Positions 26,324 to 34,930 of a stretch of DNA of 34,930 nucleotides are shown one piece after another. The stretch covers positions 1-34,930 of the forward strand of contig JAJDBI010000112.1 of NCBI GenBank assembly GCA_029261435.1, given 5' to 3'. The notes under the pieces were generated by a model. That model did not search any database. It was not told the DNA's origin and saw nothing but the letters and a program-made list of their open reading frames with translations. A program made the translations under genes and the position numbers. This stretch comes from Nitrospinaceae bacterium (GTDB lineage: Bacteria > Nitrospinota > Nitrospinia > Nitrospinales > VA-1). The number at the start of each line of letters is the position of its first letter. Positions within the stretch are counted from its first letter, which is position 1.

Positions 26324-28027
26324 ATGCAGGTTTCTCATTCAGCCGAATCGGCCCTCGACTCGACTATTTCACGCAATGATTTGCAGGTGCTTCTGGTTTA
26401 CCCCAACACTCGGGATGTGGCTATGGCCAACCTGGGTTTCCAGCAGGTTTATTCTCTATTGAACAAAATTGAAGGAGTGGTTTGTGACCGTTTTGCCATG
26501 CCCGTTGGGTGGAAGCCGGAAACGCAATCGTTGGAACGCGAAGAATTGCGTTCGATGGATCTACAGATGCACCCGCTTGAGTTCGATGTTATCGCGTTTT
26601 CAATTTCGTTTGAACCGGATTACCTGAACACGGTGCTGGCCCTGAAATACTTTGGTATTCCGCTGGATCGCAAGGGGAGAGACGCTTCTTTTCCGATGAT
26701 AACAGCAGGGGGATCGGCGATATTCATCAATCCTGAACCGTTGGCAGAGTGTATGGATGTTCTGTACATTGGTGAAGGCGAAGGCATGGCCGAAGACTTT
26801 TTTAGCTTGTTGCGCGAAAACGAAGATCGGGATCAATTTTTTGAACGCGCAGTTTCCATTCCCGGAATTTATTTGCCGCAGCATTATCGTCCTCGGATGG
26901 AGCAGGGCCTGCAAGTAGGCGTTTTACCTTTAGAGAGTGCCCCTGCCCGTGTGGTACGGCATTGGGTAGTGAAGGAGGAATCACTTTGCACACACTCGGT
27001 TCTGCATGATGAAGACTCTACTTTCAAAGATATGGCATTGATGGAGGTTACAAGAGGGTGCATTTGGGCCTGCCGGTTTTGCACGGCAGGTTTTATATAC
27101 CGTCCTCCTCGTTTGCCCGATCTCGAAAAAACATATAATTCTATGGATACCCTGCTCACCGGCCTTGGTAAATCAGCGCAGACCATCGGTCTGGTCGGGC
27201 CATCAGTGACCGATCACCCGGACTTGCCAGCGTTAGCCCGGAAAATTACCGAACAGGGTAAGAAACTTTCGTTCTCTTCTTTGCGGATGGAAACGCTCAC
27301 CGATGAGTTGGTGGATCTGATTCTGCAAAGTGGTCAGAAAACTCTGACGGTGGCTGTGGATGCTCCTTCTGAAAAAATGCGCGATGTCATTAATAAGGCC
27401 GCAACCGATGACTACATCGTTGAGAAGTGTCGGTTCCTCACCCGCAAAGGCATTCTTCATTTAAAAATCTATTCCATTATTGGACTGCCTTTAGAAACGG
27501 AAGATGATATTGACCAATTCATTCGGCTTGTTGAGAGGGTGCAGGAAGGTTATGTCGAGGAGTGCCGGAAGCTTGGGCGTATTGGCCAGTTGACGATTGG
27601 CCTGAGTCCGTTAGTGCCCAAACCCGGAACACCGTTTCAATGGCACCCGATGGAATCGGTGAAGAGCTTAAAGAAAAAGTTTGCCCGGGTGAGAAAGGCT
27701 CTGGGGAAAATACCGTATCTTAAAATGAGTTTTGGTTCTCCCAACGAAGCCTACCTGCAAACATATTTGTCGCGGGGAGATCGGAATACGCAGGAATTTT
27801 TCAAAACTTATTTGAATAACGGTCATGATGCCAAGAGCGCGTTGAAAGAGCATCCCGTTGATGAGTATGTTTACCGGCAATATGAAAAGAATGATTACCT
27901 TCCCTGGGATATTGTGGATCACGGTTACCGTGAGAACTTCCTTTGGGAAGATTATCAACGCGGATTAAAAGCCGCACACACTCCCGTATGTGATACGGCT
28001 ATCTGTCACATCTGCGGCCTCTGCTAA
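26324..28027 (+). CDS. B12-binding-type radical SAM protein (TIGR03960-like)
   Basis: TRGCIWACRFCTAGFIYRPPR (CxxxCxxC); N-terminal VLLVYPNTRDVAMANLGFQQVYSLLN. Confidence 0.88.
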   Translation: MQVSHSAESALDSTISRNDLQVLLVYPNTRDVAMANLGFQQVYSLLNKIEGVVCDRFAMPVGWKPETQSLEREELRSMDLQMHPLEFDVIAFSISFEPDYLNTVLALKYFGIPLDRKGRDASFPMITAGGSAIFINPEPLAECMDVLYIGEGEGMAEDFFSLLRENEDRDQFFERAVSIPGIYLPQHYRPRMEQGLQVGVLPLESAPARVVRHWVVKEESLCTHSVLHDEDSTFKDMALMEVTRGCIWACRFCTAGFIYRPPRLPDLEKTYNSMDTLLTGLGKSAQTIGLVGPSVTDHPDLPALARKITEQGKKLSFSSLRMETLTDELVDLILQSGQKTLTVAVDAPSEKMRDVINKAATDDYIVEKCRFLTRKGILHLKIYSIIGLPLETEDDIDQFIRLVERVQEGYVEECRKLGRIGQLTIGLSPLVPKPGTPFQWHPMESVKSLKKKFARVRKALGKIPYLKMSFGSPNEAYLQTYLSRGDRNTQEFFKTYLNNGHDAKSALKEHPVDEYVYRQYEKNDYLPWDIVDHGYRENFLWEDYQRGLKAAHTPVCDTAICHICGLC

Positions 28028-28097
28028 CCTCCACTCGGCGTGGGGCCTGCTGTAATGGCTTTTCCTGGCTAGCAAAAGTTTTTCTCGGCTCAAAGAA

Positions 28098-29003
28098 TTA
28101 ATGCTGTATTCCTCTCTGTTTAAAAACTTTCCAAGTTAGTAGACCTAAGCTGTATACGTTCATGAAAGTGACCAGTAGGATCATGAATAATTCCAGTTGA
28201 TTCAGTAGAGAAAAAAATACCAGCATCACGTTGTTGGTGCATAAGCATAAGGGGCTGACCCAGGCCAGAAATTTTTTGTCAGAGTACCAGTTCTGCAAAG
28301 CCTCTTCGGTGTCGGGGACCCGTGCAAGTCTTCTGCACATAGCATCCAGCTGTTCCACGGCTTTATCCTGCCAAACGTATGCCCAGACAAACAGCGTTTG
28401 CAGTCTCAGGTCCCAGGGGTCTGTCTGGCCTTCTTCTACTTTGCGCTTATCTTCTTCGGTTACGCTTTCGTCCACTCGGTTTTTTTCGTAGGAACCTACA
28501 CGGGATGTGTAATTGACAAGATAAAAAACAAAAAACGTGCTTTGCATGAAGCAGACCAGTAGTCCAAGCAGTCCCAGAACCCAGTACTCCTGCATTCCTG
28601 TTGTCCGAACCAGATACACCGTTACAGCAATATAAACCAGAACGGTGACGAGGAAATCAGCCAGCGAGTCGAGAAACCTGCCGAAACGTGATGTCGTGCC
28701 CCGCACGCGGGCAAGGTTGCCATCGACATTGTCGAGAAATACTTTTCCATAAAGAAAGATTGCTCCCCACACCAGAGCGTCAGGAATTCCGGAAACATAA
28801 AGTCCGGCTGAAGCCAAACCAAAAACCAGTGAAAGAAAAGTGATCTGGTTTGGCGTGACCGATGTGGGATACAACAGGCGAACGACCCAACGGTTCATGA
28901 AATACCAGATCTCGTTCACATCAAAAAACCGCTCCCCGGCTGGAAGCTTATTCATCTTTTCAATATCAAAATCCATTGCGAAAGAATAGCACAAGAGATA
29001 CAT
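28098..29003 (-). CDS. CDP-alcohol phosphatidyltransferase family protein
   Basis: DGNLARVRGTTSRFGRFLDSLAD matches DGxxARx8Gx3Dx3D; start may be 28976. Confidence 0.92.
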   Translation of the reverse strand: MYLLCYSFAMDFDIEKMNKLPAGERFFDVNEIWYFMNRWVVRLLYPTSVTPNQITFLSLVFGLASAGLYVSGIPDALVWGAIFLYGKVFLDNVDGNLARVRGTTSRFGRFLDSLADFLVTVLVYIAVTVYLVRTTGMQEYWVLGLLGLLVCFMQSTFFVFYLVNYTSRVGSYEKNRVDESVTEEDKRKVEEGQTDPWDLRLQTLFVWAYVWQDKAVEQLDAMCRRLARVPDTEEALQNWYSDKKFLAWVSPLCLCTNNVMLVFFSLLNQLELFMILLVTFMNVYSLGLLTWKVFKQRGIQH

Positions 29004-29182
29004 GGTGTTCCTCTATGTAAATCAACATCAAAAATACTCCTCTCAAAATCCACTGAGAAATCGCATGGTATTTTCTCCTGATCCAGCCTTAGAGATATGT
29101 TGCTTGCATTAAGTTTATGGTCATGTCAATAAATCCCCAGTCGAATAATATTCAATTCTAATATTTAGAGGAGGGTTTAAGC

Positions 29183-30673
29183 ATGAAAAAGCAATTGGCA
29201 TTTTTCACGGTATTCAGTTTTTTGTTGGTTTCTACAGGAGTGGGGGCGCAGACCATTGTGTTGGATGGCGTGCCTATAGGGCTTACCAATCCCAAAGAAG
29301 GACATTTCACCAACCTCGAAGCGACCACTCAAATCACACTGGGAGCAGAGACCATCACAAACTTCAGTGGACTAGACGATGACAAGGTTAAAGTTTCTTC
29401 TGGAGACACTGCCGATTTTCTGGAAACCCAGATTGTGGGTGGAACAGGAGTCACAGTAAACTCTGACGGAAGTCAGATCACCATCTCCGCGCCACCTGCG
29501 AATGTGGAAGACAGTACTGATGGAGTGGAAGTCACTTTTGCGGGATTGGGTGAATACGATCCGGGTACAGGAGTTGTACCGGCATTGGATTTGAACGGTA
29601 CGAATCTGGTGGTCAATCAAGCTAATCCCACTGTGACAGTGGGAGGAATTTCTTCGACGGTGCTTGCCAGCTCCGATAACCCGCAGCAGGTCATCGTGCG
29701 TGTTCCTCAAGGTTTGAGCACTGGCAACTATAAGTTGAAAGTGAAAAATGCCAATGGTTTTTCGGAAGGTCTCATTCCACTCAACCAGACTTTCTTTGAT
29801 GGAAGCGCTTGGAATGAAGCGACTGCATCTGCCGACTGGTCAGCTCGCATTTATCACCGTTCGGTGATTTATGACAATAAAATGTGGGTCATGGGAGGAA
29901 CTGATGGAGTTGATAAAAATGATGTCTGGTATTCCAGTGATGGCATCACCTGGACCTTGGCCACTGCCAATGCGGCCTGGTCTGCACGTACAAACCCCAC
30001 TTTACTGGTCTACAATAATAAAATGTGGGTCATCGGTGGATATGATGGAGTTAATAAAAACGATGTCTGGTCCAGTACGGATGGAATTACCTGGACTCAA
30101 GCTACCGGCTCTGCCGGTTGGTCGGCCCGTAGTATCCATACTTCGGTGGTTTTTGATGATGGAAGTGGAGAAAAAATGTGGGTCCTTGGTGGGTTAGGTA
30201 GCTCCAACAAGAATGATGTTTGGTCTTCTACGGATGGTGTTGCCTGGACCCAGACCACAGCCTCCGCTTCATGGTCGGTTCGCATTTTCCACAGCTCAGT
30301 GGTCTATGACAACAAAATGTGGGTCATCGGTGGAACCAACAATGGCTCCCATAAAGGCGATGTCTGGTATTCCAGCGATGGCATCTCCTGGGCTGAAGCC
30401 ACAGCCAATGCGCCCTGGGTTACTCGCTATGGTCACTCCTTGCTGGTCTACAATAATAAAATGTGGATCTTCGGTGGACATGATGGTGTCAGAAAGAATG
30501 ATGTCTGGTCTAGCACCGATGGAATCACTTGGGTTCAAGCCACTGCAGGTGCGGCTTGGGTTGCTCGCCTAAACCACACTTCGCTGGTCTTCAACAAAAA
30601 AATCTGGGTCATCGGCGGTAGTATTTCCAGCGGCGGTGGTTATGATAATGATGTCTGGCACACTTCCAACTAG
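29183..30673 (+). CDS. Exported kelch-like repeat protein with N-terminal IPT/TIG-like region
   Basis: Signal peptide; six ~47-aa repeats WTxATASAxWSARxxHxSVVYDNKMWVIGGxDGxxKNDVWSSTDGIT. Confidence 0.8.
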   Translation: MKKQLAFFTVFSFLLVSTGVGAQTIVLDGVPIGLTNPKEGHFTNLEATTQITLGAETITNFSGLDDDKVKVSSGDTADFLETQIVGGTGVTVNSDGSQITISAPPANVEDSTDGVEVTFAGLGEYDPGTGVVPALDLNGTNLVVNQANPTVTVGGISSTVLASSDNPQQVIVRVPQGLSTGNYKLKVKNANGFSEGLIPLNQTFFDGSAWNEATASADWSARIYHRSVIYDNKMWVMGGTDGVDKNDVWYSSDGITWTLATANAAWSARTNPTLLVYNNKMWVIGGYDGVNKNDVWSSTDGITWTQATGSAGWSARSIHTSVVFDDGSGEKMWVLGGLGSSNKNDVWSSTDGVAWTQTTASASWSVRIFHSSVVYDNKMWVIGGTNNGSHKGDVWYSSDGISWAEATANAPWVTRYGHSLLVYNNKMWIFGGHDGVRKNDVWSSTDGITWVQATAGAAWVARLNHTSLVFNKKIWVIGGSISSGGGYDNDVWHTSN

Positions 30674-30703
30674 CGGTCAGGCGAATGCCCATAGCAGTAT
30701 AGA

Positions 30704-30735
30704 GGGGGATGCCTGCAGGCATCCCTTTCTTATTT
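30704..30735 (+). terminator. Rho-independent terminator
   Basis: Palindrome GGGATGCC-TGCA-GGCATCCC at 30706..30725 followed by TTTCTTATTT. Confidence 0.75.
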
Positions 30736-30741
30736 GGCAAT

Positions 30742-31854
<1,113 letters not shown>

Positions 31855-32115
31855 AAGCCTTAAGCTCCTGAAGAAAAATACCGTTAAAAACATAATAGAA
31901 AAGGTACCTCCGAGTTTGGCTCGAGGCTGAAAGAGGTTATCAGAGAGACAGACTGAATACAATCCGGGTCGTCTGGTTTTGCATAGAAAGAGAAGGTATA
32001 CTGAACTTGGTCGACTCAAAGGATTGATTAAACCATTTTACCTTCTTGTCGGATTCCACAAGGCAACTTCCTTTATTGTGAGAACCTAAACCTTATATTT
32101 TGAAATTCACAATCC

Positions 32116-32964
32116 ATGCGTATTGGCGTGACCGGAGCAAAGGGTTTTATAGGAACGCATCTGCACTCTGCGTTAAAGGAGCAGGGAGCGGTGGTCACTC
32201 TTCCACGTCGGAAGGGACTTTCTGGAAAGCAGGAGCTCAAACGGTTTGTTGCGGATACCGATCTTTTTTTCCACTTGGGAGGGGTCAATCGAGACACTGA
32301 TGAGGAGATCATCAATGGGAATATCATTGGCACTGCACAATTGTTGGAATCCATTTTAAATGATGGTAAACCTTCTGCTCGGCTTGTTTTTGCATCCTCG
32401 TCACAGGTCTATACCCTGGCGAATAGCAAATCGCCCATTCGCGAAACAGGGAAGGCTAACCCCGAGACAGTTTATGGAGTGAGTAAGCAGTCTGCGGAAA
32501 ACCTTATAAGAAATTCCGGGATTCCATTTGTGATATTGAGAATGTCAAATGTTTACGGACCAGGGTGCAGGCCGAATTATAATTCTGTTGTGGCAACATT
32601 GTGTCACCGGGCGATAAAGGGTTTGCCCTTGGTGATCAACGGAGACGGTCAACAATGCAGGGATTTTATTTATGTCGAAGATGTGGTGCGGGCATTCATG
32701 CTTGCCGGGTTTGAATCTGTGAAAGGTTCGGCGAAGATATTTAACGTGAGCTCCGGGAGGATGATTTCTCTGAAGCAAATCGTGAAGCAGATTTGCAGAT
32801 TCCACAAAAACACAAAGGTCGAGTTTTTAATGGATAAAAAGAATTCAGAAACTTCCTATAGTTGCGATTCTTCAAAGTTTTCCAGAAAATATGGATGGCA
32901 GCCCTGGGTTTCTTTGGCAAAAGGGATAGAGCAGACGCTGTCCTATTTCCGAGGGAGAAAGTGA
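32116..32964 (+). CDS. NAD-dependent epimerase/dehydratase (extended SDR)
   Basis: GVTGAKGFIGTHLHSAL, YGVSKQSAENL, RDFIYVEDVVRAF. Confidence 0.92.
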   Translation: MRIGVTGAKGFIGTHLHSALKEQGAVVTLPRRKGLSGKQELKRFVADTDLFFHLGGVNRDTDEEIINGNIIGTAQLLESILNDGKPSARLVFASSSQVYTLANSKSPIRETGKANPETVYGVSKQSAENLIRNSGIPFVILRMSNVYGPGCRPNYNSVVATLCHRAIKGLPLVINGDGQQCRDFIYVEDVVRAFMLAGFESVKGSAKIFNVSSGRMISLKQIVKQICRFHKNTKVEFLMDKKNSETSYSCDSSKFSRKYGWQPWVSLAKGIEQTLSYFRGRK

Positions 32965-32966
32965 AT

Positions 32967-33371
32967 ATGAGACATTATGAAATTCAGGATTTGGACAAGA
33001 AGTCAGATGAGAGAGGATGGCTGATAGAGGTTCTGGGAGGTGAACTGCCGGAAGGATGCAAAGAGTTCGGTCAGCTACATGTGTCGGTGGCCTATCCGGG
33101 GAAAGTGAGGGGAAACCATTACCATACAAGGAAGGTGGAATGGTTTTGTGTTCCGACTGGAACGGGTCAACTATTGCTTAAAGACCGGGAAACCGGAGAA
33201 GTACAAGAAGTAATGATGGGTGTGAACGATCTGAAGACCATCAGAATAGACCCCGGAACCATTCATGCCATCAAGAATGTTGGCGAAGGAGATATGGTTT
33301 TACTGGTGTATGCCAATGAGAAATTTGATCCGGAAGACCCTGATACATATTATGAAAAGATTTTGGAGTGA
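32967..33371 (+). CDS. Cupin-fold sugar-nucleotide epimerase/isomerase-like protein (CapF C-terminal type)
   Basis: DERGWLIEVL...GQLHVSVAYPGKVRGNHYHTRKVEWFCV...IDPGTIHAIKNVG; ATG at 32967. Confidence 0.8.
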   Translation: MRHYEIQDLDKKSDERGWLIEVLGGELPEGCKEFGQLHVSVAYPGKVRGNHYHTRKVEWFCVPTGTGQLLLKDRETGEVQEVMMGVNDLKTIRIDPGTIHAIKNVGEGDMVLLVYANEKFDPEDPDTYYEKILE

Positions 33372-33455
33372 TTCATAACGACTGCCATTATTTTTCTGAA
33401 AAAATGAGATTGTGATTTTTCTCCCTTTGTTTCTCGACGCAGATAGAATTTTTTG

Positions 33456-34493
33456 ATGAAAAAAGTTTCCGCAATTGTTGTGAACTGGAACGGCAAGGAC
33501 ATCCTGTCCGAATGCCTTCAATCCTTATTGAAACAGGAATATGAGAACCTGGAAATCTGGGTCAGTGATAATGGCTCTGAGGATGGTTCGCAGGCGATGA
33601 TGAAGGAACTTTATCCTTCAGTGCACTTATTGGAAAACGGCCAGAACCTGGGGTTTGGTTCAGCTGTAAACCGAGCTTTAAAAAAAGCGCAAGGAGATTA
33701 CTTTCTGTTTTTAAATAATGATCTTGAGCTGAAGTCCGATTGTGTTGGGCAGCTTGTGGATTTGTTGGAGTCTGACAATGAAATTGGAGCCGCAATTCCA
33801 AAAATTCTTTATCACCGGGATGCTCAGGAATATTCGCCGAATGATTCAACGGTGATCAACTCATTCGGGGTTGTGGTGAATTATACGGGAGTGTCATACC
33901 CGAATTTGATAGGTCAGCAGGATATGAAAGATTTGCCTTTGACCGAAACTGCGTGTGGTGGAATCTTCATGTTCAGCCGGGAAGTGTATGAGCAGGTAGG
34001 TGGATTCGATGAGGACTTGTTTCTATATCATGAGGATCATGATTTGTCCTGGAGAATCAGGCTGGGAGGGTGGAAGTTGATGGTGACACCCAAGTCCGTT
34101 TGTACACATCACTACGATTTTAACAAAGGCGTGCAAAAGTTTTATCGGTCTGAAAAGAACCGGCTCCATATACTTCTCAAGAATATGGAATGTAAAACTC
34201 TTCTTATGATTTTCCCTGCTCTGATTTTTGTAGAGCTAGCCCAGATTGTTCATGCATTGATGCATGGTTGGTTGGGACTCAAAGTAAAAAGCTATTTTGA
34301 AATTCTTGGGCAATTTGCTCAGATTGCCAGAAAACGCCGGCAAATCAGGTCTTTCAGAACAGTAAGTGATAAAGAGATTACCCGGTTATACCGAGGCACG
34401 ATTGCTGTGAGCGGGATGAAAAACCCGTTAATGGACTATGTACTGAGCCCTCTGCTCAGTGCTTACTGGAAGCTCATTCGAGGTTGGATTTAG
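33456..34493 (+). CDS. Glycosyltransferase family 2
   Basis: VSAIVVNWNGKDILSECLQSLLKQEYENLEIWVSDNGSEDGS; LFLNNDLEL; GGFDEDLFLYHEDHDLSWRIRLGGW. Confidence 0.93.
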   Translation: MKKVSAIVVNWNGKDILSECLQSLLKQEYENLEIWVSDNGSEDGSQAMMKELYPSVHLLENGQNLGFGSAVNRALKKAQGDYFLFLNNDLELKSDCVGQLVDLLESDNEIGAAIPKILYHRDAQEYSPNDSTVINSFGVVVNYTGVSYPNLIGQQDMKDLPLTETACGGIFMFSREVYEQVGGFDEDLFLYHEDHDLSWRIRLGGWKLMVTPKSVCTHHYDFNKGVQKFYRSEKNRLHILLKNMECKTLLMIFPALIFVELAQIVHALMHGWLGLKVKSYFEILGQFAQIARKRRQIRSFRTVSDKEITRLYRGTIAVSGMKNPLMDYVLSPLLSAYWKLIRGWI

Positions 34494-34930
34494 GGTCTTG
34501 AATAAAGAGTTTTTCGATTTGTTGTCTTCTAAAGATAAAGATTTTCTCAAGATCTTTTTTGACATAGGCGTGAGCTAGAAAATCTCCCGGCACCCATCCT
34601 GGAAGTTTGTAAGCCACATTGTCTCGAATAACTGTGCCTCCCTTAGATTCGTAAAACTCATGGATATGATGCCAGAAAGTATAAGGCCCTCGAGTTTGCA
34701 GATCTGAAAATCGTTTGTCGGGAACCCAGCCTTTAATTTGGGATTGCCATCGCAGAGGAACACTGTGCAGTTTTAACCGGTAGTCCACGACGGTTCCTTC
34801 CTGGGCCTTAGGGTGAGAGACTTTCACAATTTTAAAATGCAGAAAACCGGGAGTCAGGAGTTCTAAATTTTTTGGATCGGAAAAAAACTCAAAAACCTTA
34901 TCAATAGGTTGTGGCACCCATTGCTCGGTG
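34474..34930 (-). CDS. SRPBCC family protein, 5'-truncated by window edge
   Basis: Frame continues to the window end (EQWVPQPIDKVFEFFSDPKNLELLTPGFLHFKIV); listed GTG at 34917 is probably internal. Confidence 0.82.
   Translation of the reverse strand, partial: TEQWVPQPIDKVFEFFSDPKNLELLTPGFLHFKIVKVSHPKAQEGTVVDYRLKLHSVPLRWQSQIKGWVPDKRFSDLQTRGPYTFWHHIHEFYESKGGTVIRDNVAYKLPGWVPGDFLAHAYVKKDLEKIFIFRRQQIEKLFIQDPKSNLE

Noticed and set aside
29871-30572. Alternate-frame + ORFs over the kelch repeats (29871..30197, 30213..30572)
   Set aside because: Openness is explained by repetition of the real coding frame; no independent start or RBS evidence.

Overview
Bacterial chromosomal window with dense coding on both strands. 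Lineage cannot be fixed from sequence alone; a Nitrospinota-like or other marine Gram-negative is only a guess. Recognisable content, left to right: a YHYH-domain CDS cut by the left edge; a cNMP-binding protein; a Wzz-type chain-length protein; a Sel1-repeat protein; a zinc-ribbon membrane protein preceded by two unlisted 34-aa TM ORFs; DUF2784, DUF4124 and DUF1579-like proteins; a PilZ / GAF-degenerate-GGDEF / MreB gene cluster; a tRNA-Val-tRNA-Asp operon with promoter and terminator; a SprA-related protein; modABC behind two tandem ModE-like operators; DUF1499; a RoxA/MauG-like diheme lipoprotein; a DUF1566 protein; ybbP-ybbA divergent from a TesA-like esterase; an AT-richer 3.4-kb segment bounded by a 15-bp direct repeat and carrying a Rieske protein, small membrane proteins and a protoglobin-TM (PsiE-like) protein; a TrpD2-like protein; a B12-binding radical SAM protein; a CDP-alcohol phosphatidyltransferase; a kelch-like repeat protein; a CrtC/AttH-like lipocalin protein; a sugar-nucleotide cassette (epimerase, cupin, GT2); and an SRPBCC CDS cut by the right edge. 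The strongest leads are the globin-coupled membrane protein island with its structured leader, the tandem ModE-like operators, the coupled PilZ/GGDEF-like/MreB unit, and the ATGA-overlapping pair of 34-aa TM microproteins. All family calls are from reading protein motifs by eye; no searches were run.
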